Notes: generated from the sequence alone by a model not told the origin. 64,000 bases of DNA from Fimbriimonas sp. (GCA_031292555.1 JARLGV010000101.1:62001-126000), one strand, 5' to 3'. Shown: positions 53,822 to 62,331, counted from the stretch's first letter. Numbers and translations are program-made.

Positions 53822-54367
53822 ATGAGTCGTTGTTGGATTTTGTTGGGGATGATGGGAGCAGGGAAGTCCTCGATTGGACGCTCGCTTGCCGAACTCACAG
53901 GACGAACGTTTGTTGACACGGACCTCGTTCTGCAGCAACGGCTTGGCAGGCCAATCAGCCAGATCTTCCAAATCTATGGGGAAGAAGCCTTTCGAGACCA
54001 CGAATCGAGCGTCATTCGCAACCTTTTGCCCGATCACTCGATTGTTTCCACTGGCGGCGGTGCAGTGTTGCGGCCTGAGAACTGGGATGAGTTTCGGCGA
54101 CTCGGTATCACGATTTACCTGAATGCCACGTTGGAGACCTTGCTTGGTCGACTCGCAACCAGCAAGAAGAAGAGGCCACTCTTGCAGGCCGATGATTGGG
54201 AAGAGCGAGCGCGAACGTTGCTCGGCAGTAGAATCGAGTTGTATTCGCGTGCAGACATAATTGTGCCCGTCGACGATGTGGATCTGAGCAGCGGGGCCCT
54301 TAGGGTGCTGAACGCGATCACAGAATATGAAGGCAATTACGATCGATCATCGGACGGGCAGTTGTGA
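53822..54367 (+). CDS. aroK: Shikimate kinase
   Basis: 181 residues. Walker A GMMGAGKSS (9-17), shikimate-binding DTDLVLQQ (about 37-44), VSTGGGAVLR and a lid with KKKRPLLQ show shikimate kinase (ATP + shikimate to shikimate 3-phosphate). No other start is possible because the next ATGs fall inside the Walker loop. No ribosome-binding site is visible; the preceding bases are the terminator of pilQ. Its 3' end overlaps aroB by 41 bp. Position after pilQ copies the pilMNOPQ-aroKB order of Proteobacteria. Confidence 0.93.
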   Translation: MSRCWILLGMMGAGKSSIGRSLAELTGRTFVDTDLVLQQRLGRPISQIFQIYGEEAFRDHESSVIRNLLPDHSIVSTGGGAVLRPENWDEFRRLGITIYLNATLETLLGRLATSKKKRPLLQADDWEERARTLLGSRIELYSRADIIVPVDDVDLSSGALRVLNAITEYEGNYDRSSDGQL

Positions 54368-55361
54368 GGTTCGCTTCGAGCCGCTGGCCTCGGCGCTCGT
54401 TGCGTTGCCTTCTGATGTACGGGTCATTACCGACGTTAACGTCGCAAAGTGTTTCGGTGAACGTCTTTCGCGATTCGAATTCGTCAAGGCGGTAACGCCA
54501 GGTGAAAGAAGCAAATCGAATGCGGTTCTCGCAGAGGTAGTGGATTGGTTGGCCACAACAAGGGCATCCCGAAAGACGACCGTATGCGCTTTCGGAGGTG
54601 GTGTTGTGGGGGATCTGGCCGGATTTGCCGCCGCAGTATATATGCGCGGTGTACCCCTCGTTCAGATACCTACCACATTATTATCTCAAGTGGACTCGTC
54701 GGTCGGCGGAAAAGTTGGCATCGATTTGCCCGCCGGCAAGAACCTCATGGGTGCGTTCTATCCGGCGATTTCCGTATCTGTTTCGCATGACGCCTTGGAA
54801 ACGCTACCGGATCGTGAATTTCGAAATGGGATGGCTGAAGTGTGGAAGTACGGCTTCATCATGGATGCCGATTTGGTTATGGAGTTGAGCCGACTCGGCC
54901 TACAGGTCGTGGGTCCAGAGCTTGAAGGCATTGTAGAGAGGTGTATCCGGTCAAAGGCCCTGGTCGTTCAAGAGGATGAGTTTGAGACCCTCGGGCGACG
55001 CGCAATTCTCAATTTTGGTCACACGGTCGGCCACGCAATAGAGTTTGTGACTGGGTATGGCCCTGTCCTCCATGGAGAGGCTATCAGCATCGGCATGGTG
55101 GTTGAGGCGAGGATCGGGGAATATCTCGGGCTGGCTCCTTCCGGCGTTCTGGAACGAGTTCGGGAGTGCCTCGTTCGCCAGGGGTTGCCGATAACCCATC
55201 CGTCGCTTCAGCAAGAGGATGGCCTGATTCGAGCGATGTACGGCGACAAGAAAGCTTCCGCAGGGCAGTTGGCATTGAGCCTTCTGACCGAGGTCGGTCA
55301 TTGTAAACTGATTGAGGCAGTCGATGAGTCGATCATCAGACGTGCCATGCGTGACTCATGA
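54327..55361 (+). CDS. aroB: 3-dehydroquinate synthase
   Basis: 344 residues. NAD-binding FGGGVVGDLAGFAA, the QIPTTLLSQVDSSVGGK active-site segment, FRNGMAEVWKYGFI and the zinc ligands in NFGHTVGHAIE and VLHGEAISIGM are all present. It cyclises DAHP to 3-dehydroquinate. The start ATG lies 41 bp inside aroK, which couples translation. Metabolically it continues from aroF, encoded 21 kb upstream. The 3' end overlaps a small membrane-protein gene by 4 bp. Confidence 0.95.
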   Translation: MKAITIDHRTGSCEVRFEPLASALVALPSDVRVITDVNVAKCFGERLSRFEFVKAVTPGERSKSNAVLAEVVDWLATTRASRKTTVCAFGGGVVGDLAGFAAAVYMRGVPLVQIPTTLLSQVDSSVGGKVGIDLPAGKNLMGAFYPAISVSVSHDALETLPDREFRNGMAEVWKYGFIMDADLVMELSRLGLQVVGPELEGIVERCIRSKALVVQEDEFETLGRRAILNFGHTVGHAIEFVTGYGPVLHGEAISIGMVVEARIGEYLGLAPSGVLERVRECLVRQGLPITHPSLQQEDGLIRAMYGDKKASAGQLALSLLTEVGHCKLIEAVDESIIRRAMRDS

Positions 55362-55567
55362 AGAACATTCGTCTCATGCTTTCGGTCTTGGTCTTGGCGT
55401 TCCTGGCGCTAGGATACGCCGCCAGCCAAATGGCGGTATTCCAAGGGACGACGTTTGCGTATGCCCAGAAGGTCGACTGCCCGCCGGTACAGTGGCTCTC
55501 CCTATTCTTTTTGGTCATCTGCATCGTCTTCGCTTTTATAAGGGATCCTGAGGCGAATGAAAAGTGA
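55358..55567 (+). CDS. Small membrane protein (69 aa)
   Basis: Two hydrophobic segments (LMLSVLVLAFLALGYAASQMA and WLSLFFLVICIVFAFI) flank a short loop with one Cys (KVDCPPVQ). Start and stop overlap the neighbouring genes by 4 bp each (ATGA), a translationally coupled position inside the aroB-kinase-rpe block. No family is recognised. It may work with the pseudokinase encoded directly downstream, but this is only inferred from coupling. Confidence 0.7.
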   Translation: MKNIRLMLSVLVLAFLALGYAASQMAVFQGTTFAYAQKVDCPPVQWLSLFFLVICIVFAFIRDPEANEK

Positions 55568-57384
55568 TTGGAAAGCTCCTCAAGGCGCGGTATGAGATTG
55601 TCGGGCTGATTCAGGATGGCCCCGTTTTTGCGACCTATTCTGCACGGGACAAAATACAGGGCCGCGATGTGTCCGTTCGCGTCGTGAAGCAACCGTTTGC
55701 TGAGGAAACTGAATTTGTCGATCGACTCGTGTCGACGATTCAGAAGTACGCGATTATCCAGAGCGCCAACATCGAGCGCCTTCATAGCGTCGAGTCGGAT
55801 CAGGGGATTCCCTTCATCCTGGGAGACCTGACGCGTGGACCGAGTCTGGCCGACCGGATCAAGAAACTCGCCCCATTCTCTGTTCCTGTATCGGTGGGCA
55901 CCGCGATCAGCATCCTTCACGCCCTTGACGCAGTACATCGGACCGGTCTCGTGCATGGTGACCTCAATCCACACCATATGGCGGTCATGGCAGACGGCGA
56001 TGTGCGGCTCCAGATGACTGGAGTGTGGGAAGCCTATTCGGGTAGCCCAACTGCAGGCATCATGGTTTTGCCAGGGATGGCGCCCTATCTCGCACCAGAG
56101 GTGAGTGCGGGGGCGATGCCAAACACTTGCTCCGACGTGTATGCCGTGGGCATTCTGCTGTTTGAACTCATCAGCGGCAGGCTGCCTTATTTTGCCGAGA
56201 CTCCTCTTGCGATGGCACTTCAGCACTCGACCGCGGCAACCCCCAACGTTCGCACATCAAATACGTCGATCCCTTCGGTCCTGGATGAGATTATCAAGAA
56301 GGCGATGTCAAAAGACCCGCGATCTCGGTATGCCTCGGCAGGAGAGATGCTTGCCGACCTTCGGATTCTCCAAGACGCTCTCCGGTTCGGAAGATCGCTT
56401 ACGTGGCCCCTCCGACCTGAGCACGTACAACCGGGCCCAGCCGCGACGGGAAGGGGGCCGGCTTCCAAGCCGCAGCCGGTTGCTCCCCGTATGTCGGCGA
56501 TACGCGGTGAAACCGAACAACTCGAGGTTAGCCGGAAGAAACAGCGTGCCGAGCGAGACGTTCCAGTTTGGATGCTCGTCGTCTTCACCTTCGTGCTGGC
56601 AATCTTTGGGAGCATCTGCCTCATGTGGATCTACATGAGCCTAAGCCGTCCAAGGATGGTGACAGTGCCCAACATCAAGGGGCTCTCCGTAACGGAGGCG
56701 ACCAGTCTGCTCAAAGATAGCAAACTCATTCTCAAGGTGGCGTCCCGCGAACCGAATGACACAGTGGACCAGGATAGCGTTCTAGACGTTCGGCCGGAAC
56801 GCGGAGAAAAAGTGCGCGAGGGCGGCGTCGTGTACGTCGTCTTGAGCTCGGGCAGTCGCATGGTGGCGGTACCGGAAATGGTGAGCCTGACCGTAGACAA
56901 AGCCAAAGCGCTCCTCGCCACTCTCAACTTGACGGTTGAGCCACGGATCGAGCGGATCAGCGATCCGAAAATCGCCCCCGACTTGATCGTGCGTTCGGAT
57001 CCTCCTGCTAGAGAAAAGGTGGCTCGGCAAAGCCAGATAAAGCTATATGTGAGCTCGGGCCCGAGCGAGGAGACTACCTCGTCCCGCCCGGCCGAGAACG
57101 ACGGGTACCTCTATACGCTTCACCTGAAGCTGAAGGACCTGCCTCATCCGACCCGGGTCAGGATCGAGATCATCGACGACAATGGCCGGCGGTCGGTCTA
57201 TGACCAGATGCACGACAGCGGGGACAAGTTCGATGTAACGACCCATGGCGCTCAGCAAACGGCAACGTTTAACATTTACTATGACGGCGTCCTAGTAATG
57301 TCAAAGGACAAGCAGGCGGAGGGCGACGAGGCGAGCAACGATACCCTAGAGCCCGATTCGCCAAACGGAGGTACGCCCCAATGA
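55564..57384 (+). CDS. PASTA-domain transmembrane pseudokinase (PknB-like, catalytically degenerate)
   Basis: 606 residues from GTG 55564. An N-terminal Ser/Thr-kinase-like domain (about 8-275), a membrane helix (about 334-357), two PASTA domains (about 366-430 and 434-499) and a C-terminal beta domain (about 515-585). The kinase core keeps APE (177-179) and the helix F Asp in SDVYAVGILLFEL, but the Gly loop is lost, VAIK reads VSVR (Arg39), HRD reads HGD with LNPHH in place of LKPEN, and DFG reads MTG (151-153). It can hardly transfer phosphate. PASTA kinases sense peptidoglycan/lipid II; here a scaffold or regulator role is likelier. Confidence 0.85.
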   Translation: MIGKLLKARYEIVGLIQDGPVFATYSARDKIQGRDVSVRVVKQPFAEETEFVDRLVSTIQKYAIIQSANIERLHSVESDQGIPFILGDLTRGPSLADRIKKLAPFSVPVSVGTAISILHALDAVHRTGLVHGDLNPHHMAVMADGDVRLQMTGVWEAYSGSPTAGIMVLPGMAPYLAPEVSAGAMPNTCSDVYAVGILLFELISGRLPYFAETPLAMALQHSTAATPNVRTSNTSIPSVLDEIIKKAMSKDPRSRYASAGEMLADLRILQDALRFGRSLTWPLRPEHVQPGPAATGRGPASKPQPVAPRMSAIRGETEQLEVSRKKQRAERDVPVWMLVVFTFVLAIFGSICLMWIYMSLSRPRMVTVPNIKGLSVTEATSLLKDSKLILKVASREPNDTVDQDSVLDVRPERGEKVREGGVVYVVLSSGSRMVAVPEMVSLTVDKAKALLATLNLTVEPRIERISDPKIAPDLIVRSDPPAREKVARQSQIKLYVSSGPSEETTSSRPAENDGYLYTLHLKLKDLPHPTRVRIEIIDDNGRRSVYDQMHDSGDKFDVTTHGAQQTATFNIYYDGVLVMSKDKQAEGDEASNDTLEPDSPNGGTPQ

Positions 57385-58025
57385 CTTGTGACCTCGCGCC
57401 ATCGATCCTCTCATTCGACCTCACCGATATCCGTCAGTCAGTTCGCACATTGGTAGCAAGCGGAGCTTCAATCGTTCACTTGGACGTGATGGACGGGCAG
57501 TTCGTGCCGCCGATCACGTTTGGCGATTCTTATACGAAATCCCTGCGCTCATGCACTGACGCATTGTTCGAAGCGCACCTGATGGTGAACACGCCCGAGC
57601 ACCAATTTGAAGCATTCGCTGCGGCTGGTTGCGGGCGGATCATCTTCCACGCCGAGGCAACCGTCCACAGCCATCGCCTCATTCAAAGGTTGAGGACCAT
57701 GAACGTCGAACCAGGTATCGCGATCAACCCGGGCACCCCGGTCGAGGCTGTTCTTCCGGTGCTGGATATGGTGGATATCGTCCTCGTAATGACTGTGAAT
57801 CCAGGCTGGGGTGGCCAGGTCTTCATCTCGTCTGCATTGGAGAAGGTGCGGCGCATCCGCGACCTTCGTCCGAATGTCCATATCGAGGTTGACGGCGGGA
57901 TCGATCCACACACATTGCCGATGGCAAGGGAGGCGGGGGCGAACGTGTTCGTTGTGGGAAGCCATCTGGCTCGTTCCGCCGAATTGGCACAAGCAACCAA
58001 GGAGATAGTCGCGCTGTGTGGCTGA
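57381..58025 (+). CDS. rpe: Ribulose-phosphate 3-epimerase
   Basis: 214 residues. LAPSILSFDLTDI, the metal/active-site segment HLDVMDGQFVPPITFG, FEAHLMVNTPE, VMTVNPGWGGQVF and EVDGGIDPHTL are hallmarks of RPE, which interconverts ribulose 5-phosphate and xylulose 5-phosphate. The start ATG overlaps the pseudokinase stop by 4 bp. The erythrose 4-phosphate made by this pathway feeds aroF, and ribulose 5-phosphate feeds riboflavin synthesis (ribD follows), so the cluster has metabolic logic. Confidence 0.95.
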   Translation: MTCDLAPSILSFDLTDIRQSVRTLVASGASIVHLDVMDGQFVPPITFGDSYTKSLRSCTDALFEAHLMVNTPEHQFEAFAAAGCGRIIFHAEATVHSHRLIQRLRTMNVEPGIAINPGTPVEAVLPVLDMVDIVLVMTVNPGWGGQVFISSALEKVRRIRDLRPNVHIEVDGGIDPHTLPMAREAGANVFVVGSHLARSAELAQATKEIVALCG

Positions 58026-58333
58026 AGCTGTTTACTACCGTTATGCTAGCGGCAACGTTGGCCCTCCTTATCGAGCGTCCGTCGATTGTAGGACCGCTAC
58101 CTCATCGGCCGGCAACGCGAGCCGCGGCGCTGGCCTTTAGTAAGCGGGCACTGGCTTTTACTGGCGCACTAATCGTCTCCATAACGTCGGCAGGAGTGGG
58201 TTCAATCGTTCTAGTGAGACGGGCGAACGCCGAGTTCAGGAGGCAATCTCTGGAGAACATGAAGTCGCTGATCGACGGTACGATCGAAGACCACAAGAGA
58301 AAGGCAGGCGGGCAAGATGGCCCAGCAGTCTGA
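58016..58333 (+). CDS. Small two-helix membrane protein
   Basis: 105 residues from GTG 58016, overlapping rpe by 10 bp and ribD by 17 bp. Hydrophobic stretches at about 5-19 and 48-67 (ALAFTGALIVSITSAGVGSIVLV), then a charged C-terminus (RRQSLENMKSLIDGTIEDHKR). No family is recognised. The tight overlap on both sides supports a real, coupled gene despite its size. Confidence 0.6.
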   Translation: MWLKLFTTVMLAATLALLIERPSIVGPLPHRPATRAAALAFSKRALAFTGALIVSITSAGVGSIVLVRRANAEFRRQSLENMKSLIDGTIEDHKRKAGGQDGPAV

Positions 58334-59351
58334 TACTGACGAACGCATGATGCGACGGGCAATTTCCCTCGCCAAGCGTGGTTACCCGGCACCCAACCCG
58401 CACGTCGGATGTGTGATTGCACGGGGAGACCATATCGTCGGCGAAGGTTTTCATCGCTTTGCCGGCGGTCCGCATGCGGAAGTGAATGCCCTGACCATGT
58501 CAGGCGAACATGCTATGGGGGCCACCGCATACGTGACCCTCGAGCCGTGCGATCATCATGGACGTACTCCGCCATGCACGGAAGCCCTTATGAGAGGCGG
58601 TATCTCACGTCTGGTAGTCGCCTGTCTGGATCCAAACCCCGTTGCCTCTGGAGGCCTAACCAGGCTGGCTGCCCATGGCATTGTTTGCGAATCGGGTCTT
58701 CTATGCGATGAAGCGCGGGTCGCAAATGTACGGTTCATGACGGCGATGGTGCGTCGACGGCCCTACGTCGTCGTCAAGGTCGCAGCCTCGTTGGACGGCC
58801 GAATCGCCATGCTGTCGGGAGAAAGTCAGTGGATCACCGGTCCGGATGCACGTAGAGCAGGGCACCGGTTGCGGGCAGAGTGCGGAGCGGTGCTGGTGGG
58901 GCGGGGAACGGTCGAATCCGACGATCCCAGACTTACCGCACGGCTGGCGGGCGTCATCAATCAGCCGACTCGCGTTGTGCTCGATCCGTATCGAAAGCTC
59001 GGACCTCACTGGCAGGTATTCGATACAAGCGCTCCGTGTCTCCACCTCTTCGAGGGGGCATTTGGGTTAAAGCTTCACGATGCGGCGTTCGACCTAAATG
59101 ATGTGTGCGCTCTGCTGTTCAATAGGGGTATCACGGGCCTGCTAGTGGAGGGAGGAGGCGAAACCATCACTCGTTTTCTCCGAGCGGACTTAGTCGACCG
59201 CATCGAGATGTTCGTCGCTCCCAAGATCCTCGGCAGCGGTCGTCCATGGGTGGGTGACTTGCAGATCTCGACGCTCGCCGATGCACCTCAGTTCAGGGTG
59301 GAGTCGGTAAAAAAGCTCTCAGGGGATCTGCGAATCACCCTTACTCGGTAA
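58317..59351 (+). CDS. ribD: Bifunctional riboflavin biosynthesis deaminase/reductase RibD
   Basis: 344 residues. N-terminal cytidine-deaminase-like domain with the zinc site H53-A-E55 and PCDHHGRTPPC (Cys78, Cys87); C-terminal reductase domain from about 147 (PYVVVKVAASLDGRIA, WITGPDARRAGHRLRA, LLVEGGGETI). It performs deamination and reduction of the GTP-derived pyrimidine in riboflavin synthesis. The start overlaps the small membrane-protein gene. ribE/ribBA/ribH are not in the window. Confidence 0.94.
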   Translation: MAQQSDTDERMMRRAISLAKRGYPAPNPHVGCVIARGDHIVGEGFHRFAGGPHAEVNALTMSGEHAMGATAYVTLEPCDHHGRTPPCTEALMRGGISRLVVACLDPNPVASGGLTRLAAHGIVCESGLLCDEARVANVRFMTAMVRRRPYVVVKVAASLDGRIAMLSGESQWITGPDARRAGHRLRAECGAVLVGRGTVESDDPRLTARLAGVINQPTRVVLDPYRKLGPHWQVFDTSAPCLHLFEGAFGLKLHDAAFDLNDVCALLFNRGITGLLVEGGGETITRFLRADLVDRIEMFVAPKILGSGRPWVGDLQISTLADAPQFRVESVKKLSGDLRITLTR

Positions 59352-59396
59352 TTCGAGGCCGACGTTTGCGTTATGAATGTTATAGGTCTCCAGACT

Positions 59397-60446
59397 ATGG
59401 CTAACTTGCGCACTCTCTCAGTCACTATGGGTCTTGTCGTCTTCACGGTTCTTCCTGCGATCGCCTTGGCCGATATCATCACGCTCAAGCGAGATAACGT
59501 GATTCCGGTCGTCCTTGAAGACAAGCTGTCGATTAGCGGCACCAAGGTCGGGGACATATTCACGGTCCGAGTCGCCGACGACGGTCCGTTGCCGAAGGGG
59601 ACGGAGATGCTGGGTCGAGTCGACCGGATCATTCCTGCCCGTGGCAAGCGACCAAGCAGCATGGATCTCAAGTTCACCAAGATCCTGATGCCGGACAACT
59701 CGCGTGTATCGATCGACGCGGCCGCAATCCCCCTGGATGATCGATACGTTACGCGCAACGGGGATGGTCGCTTGGTTGCCAAGCAAGATTTCCGAAAGCA
59801 GCAACTGGATGTTCTCGGCGGAGCTATCGGCGGCTTCATTGTGGGCTCGATTCTTCACCGACGGGTTGCCGGCACGGTAATAGGCACGATCGTTGGCGTA
59901 GCGGCAGCCGAGAACGAGAAGACTTCCGACAACAATAACATTGCCAACCCTGGCGACAAACTTGGCGCGCTTATCAACGATCGGCAGGTCATCGTTCAGT
60001 GGGGCGACGCTCCATCGCGGGAAGAGGTCAACAGCCATCTGGATCGGGGCATGAATCTCCCAGATCGCATCCCGCATGCCGAAGCAAAGGGCCACGACAG
60101 CGGTCAGAACACCCTTTTCTTCAAGGACAATGACATCCACTTTCCGACCGATGCCAGGCCTTACTGGATTGGAGATACGTTCATGGTGCCGCTTCAACCC
60201 GTGGCCACTCAGCTCGGCCTCGACGTCGACCGTCGGCCAGACAACACGATCTATGTGGACGGAAAGGACGACCATCTGAAGCTGAACGAGCACTCGAGGC
60301 GGGCACGGCTGAATGACGAAGATATCAGCCTTCCGCGGACCGTTGTAGAGCACAACGGTGTGATTTATGCGCCTCTCGACGCATTAGTTCTCCTTGTCAA
60401 GGATCCGGTGGTGCTTAATGGCACCAAATACTTGAGTAAGGCGTAG
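59397..60446 (+). CDS. Exported protein with copper-amine-oxidase N-terminal-like domain
   Basis: 349 residues from ATG 59397 (ATG 59373 also possible). Signal peptide (about 1-26, ending ALADI), a beta domain (about 28-120, VGDIFTVRVADDGPLPKGTE), a Gly-rich segment (VLGGAIGGFIVGSILHRR) resembling glycine-zipper motifs, and a C-terminal copper amine oxidase N-domain/stalk repeat (about 225-349, GDTFMVPLQPVATQLGLDV, NGVIYAPLDALV). Such domains occur in surface and cell-wall proteins of Firmicutes and Armatimonadota. Function unknown. Confidence 0.8.
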   Translation: MANLRTLSVTMGLVVFTVLPAIALADIITLKRDNVIPVVLEDKLSISGTKVGDIFTVRVADDGPLPKGTEMLGRVDRIIPARGKRPSSMDLKFTKILMPDNSRVSIDAAAIPLDDRYVTRNGDGRLVAKQDFRKQQLDVLGGAIGGFIVGSILHRRVAGTVIGTIVGVAAAENEKTSDNNNIANPGDKLGALINDRQVIVQWGDAPSREEVNSHLDRGMNLPDRIPHAEAKGHDSGQNTLFFKDNDIHFPTDARPYWIGDTFMVPLQPVATQLGLDVDRRPDNTIYVDGKDDHLKLNEHSRRARLNDEDISLPRTVVEHNGVIYAPLDALVLLVKDPVVLNGTKYLSKA

Positions 60447-60552
60447 AACAGTAAAACAAGAAAAGCTTATATCTGCCCACCCCTCAGCCCCGTGCCAGAC
60501 CCTCCGGCCGGGGCCTTAATCTATCTGGATCTGCCCCATCGAGTGTGGGGGA

Positions 60553-61119
60553 CTAAAGAGTCATGAAGAACCGGTGCAAGCGTATGTCGTCCGTCAGCTC
60601 TGGATGAAACGACGTACCGATCAGTTTGCCCTGACGGACACCAACGATCTTTCCATCGTACTTGGCGATCGTTTGGGCGGGTGCAGTTACCGAAGTGACG
60701 ATCGGGGCACGTATGAAGACACCGAGAACCGGTTGGTCCAGTCCTTCAACGGTGACTTCGTCTTCAAAACTGTGAACCTGGGCCCCGAACGCATTACGGG
60801 CGACTTCGATCTCAAGGAGTTCGAGCGTGTATTGGTGGCGACCGATCACCGATTTCGCCATCATGATCATGCCCATGCAGGTGCCCCATAGGGGCATGCC
60901 TTCGGATGCAGCCTTCTTTAGGGCATCGCCAAGGCCGTAGCGTTGCATGAGCAACCCGACCGTCGTGCTTTCGCCTCCAGGAATGATCGCCCGTTCTACA
61001 TGGGCGAGTTCTTCGGACGTCCTGATCTCAACGATCGTCGTGTTGTCGTAACCGCAAGCCAGAATTGCGGCAGCGTGCTTCTCAAAGTCGCCTTGAATAG
61101 CGACGACACCGACATGCAT
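60553..61119 (-). CDS. pdxT: Pyridoxal 5'-phosphate synthase glutaminase subunit PdxT
   Basis: 188 residues from ATG 61119. Class I glutamine amidotransferase: oxyanion/substrate loop IIPGGESTTVG (45-55), nucleophile Cys81 in WGTCMGM and the catalytic His-x-Glu in TSFHPELTDD. It supplies ammonia to PdxS for PLP synthesis. PdxS, usually adjacent, is not in the window. A TACACT box 7 nt before the start indicates a leaderless transcript. Confidence 0.94.
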   Translation of the reverse strand: MHVGVVAIQGDFEKHAAAILACGYDNTTIVEIRTSEELAHVERAIIPGGESTTVGLLMQRYGLGDALKKAASEGMPLWGTCMGMIMMAKSVIGRHQYTLELLEIEVARNAFGAQVHSFEDEVTVEGLDQPVLGVFIRAPIVTSVTAPAQTIAKYDGKIVGVRQGKLIGTSFHPELTDDIRLHRFFMTL

Positions 61120-61126
61120 ACAGCCT

Positions 61127-61132
61127 AGTGTA
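61127..61132 (-). promoter_or_regulatory. -10 box TACACT, leaderless-type promoter of pdxT
   Basis: On the minus strand TACACT is followed by 7 nt (AGGCTGT) and ATG 61119. The divergent arginase-like gene has the same hexamer 52 bp away. Confidence 0.55.
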
Positions 61133-61183
61133 CTTGGCGTGAGTCCACTGGCCGAAGGCACAGTGGGACGCCTAAGCCGGTGC

Positions 61184-61189
61184 TACACT
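61184..61189 (+). promoter_or_regulatory. Extended -10 box TGCTACACT, leaderless-type promoter of the arginase-like gene
   Basis: TACACT, preceded by TGC (extended -10), is followed by 6 nt and the GTG at 61196. This decides between GTG 61196 and the upstream GTG at 61139 as start. Confidence 0.55.
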
Positions 61190-61195
61190 CCAACC

Positions 61196-62125
61196 GTGGT
61201 CGACTTGATAGGTGCACCGTTCGATCTTTGCGGTCGAAGGCTTGGCAGCCGGCTCGGACCCGCGGCATTGCGCTTGGCTGGCATCGAGGAGGCGCTTGTG
61301 GCGATTGGGCTGGAAGTTCGCGACGCCGGCGACTGCGTCGCATCACTTGAGGCGACGGCATCAGAGGGTATTCGGAATTTCGAGCCCCTAATCGCCTGTT
61401 TGTACAGTCTCAAGGAGAAGGTCGCCGAAAGCCTTCAGGCGGGCAATATACCGGTTGTAATGGGTGGCGAGCATACTTTGGCCGCTGCCGGCGTGAGCGC
61501 CGCCCTGGAGCGTTTTGGGGGCAGAATGGGTCTTCTTTGGATCGACGCCCATGCCGACATTCATACACCGGGCAGTTCCGAGTCCGGAAACGGCCATGGC
61601 ATGCCGTTGGCCGCTCTGGCTGGCTTGCCTAGCGAAACGGACGGCCTGAAGGACGCTCAGTGGCGACAAATGCAGGCGCTTCTGTGTCCGCATCATCGGC
61701 TGGATGTTCGTAACACCGCGTGGTTCGGTCTGCGCGACGTTGACCTGCCCGAAAGGCGCCGCCTAATCGGAAAGCCGATCACGATGCATCGGATCGACCG
61801 ACACGGAGTCGAGCCGACCTTACGCGAGATCGACGTTTGGTTTAGGGAACGTCAGATTGATCATCTTTGGATCTCGTTCGACGTCGACGCGCTCGATCCG
61901 ATCCTGGCGCCAGGCACTGGCACGGCTGTGCGTGGCGGCCTGACCTATCGCGAAACCCATTTACTCGCCGAGTTGGTCCATGAGGCGCTTTGCGCACCGG
62001 GGTGCTCCTATTGTCTTGCCGGCGTGGATATCGTCGAGACCAATCCTCTGTATGACACCTTGAACCAGACCGCCGAGATGGCGGTCGAGTGGCTGTCCTC
62101 CTTGTTCGGGAAGACGATCCTGTAG
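61196..62125 (+). CDS. rocF: Arginase/agmatinase family hydrolase (probably arginase)
   Basis: 309 residues from GTG 61196; upstream codons to 61139 stay open but look unlike protein and contain the promoter. Mn-binding residues are seen in VVMGGEHTLAA, LLWIDAHADIHTP and ISFDVDALDP, and SSESGNGHGMPLAAL is the substrate loop of arginase-type enzymes. Arginase cleaves arginine to ornithine and urea. Agmatinase or formiminoglutamase activity cannot be excluded from sequence alone, but the SGNxHGM motif favours arginase. Confidence 0.85.
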   Translation: MVDLIGAPFDLCGRRLGSRLGPAALRLAGIEEALVAIGLEVRDAGDCVASLEATASEGIRNFEPLIACLYSLKEKVAESLQAGNIPVVMGGEHTLAAAGVSAALERFGGRMGLLWIDAHADIHTPGSSESGNGHGMPLAALAGLPSETDGLKDAQWRQMQALLCPHHRLDVRNTAWFGLRDVDLPERRRLIGKPITMHRIDRHGVEPTLREIDVWFRERQIDHLWISFDVDALDPILAPGTGTAVRGGLTYRETHLLAELVHEALCAPGCSYCLAGVDIVETNPLYDTLNQTAEMAVEWLSSLFGKTIL

Positions 62126-62264
62126 CCCAACTCCCAGTATCGCCGAACCGATGTGGTAAGCCGGTGTCCATCTCTAGGAAGACTCGACGCGGAGACGATT
62201 CACGGTGGGAAAACGGTGCATAAATCGTGGCTAAGTTGTTGGCGATTTGTGCGCAACATTTCAC

Positions 62265-62311
62265 TTGACTTTCAACCTGTAGTGGTTAGATAATGCTTAG
62301 GCCACTACAGG
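62265..62311 (+). promoter_or_regulatory. nrdR promoter and inverted-repeat operator
   Basis: -35 TTGACT (62265-62270), 18-nt spacer and -10 GATAAT (62289-62294). Arms CCTGTAGTGG (62276-62285) and CCACTACAGG (62302-62311) flank the -10 box, and GTAGTGGTT recurs directly after at about 62311-62319. Such a layout would let a repressor, possibly NrdR itself, block the promoter; the sequence does not closely match the known NrdR box. Confidence 0.6.
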
Positions 62312-62331
62312 TAGTGGTTGGAAGGAATTCG

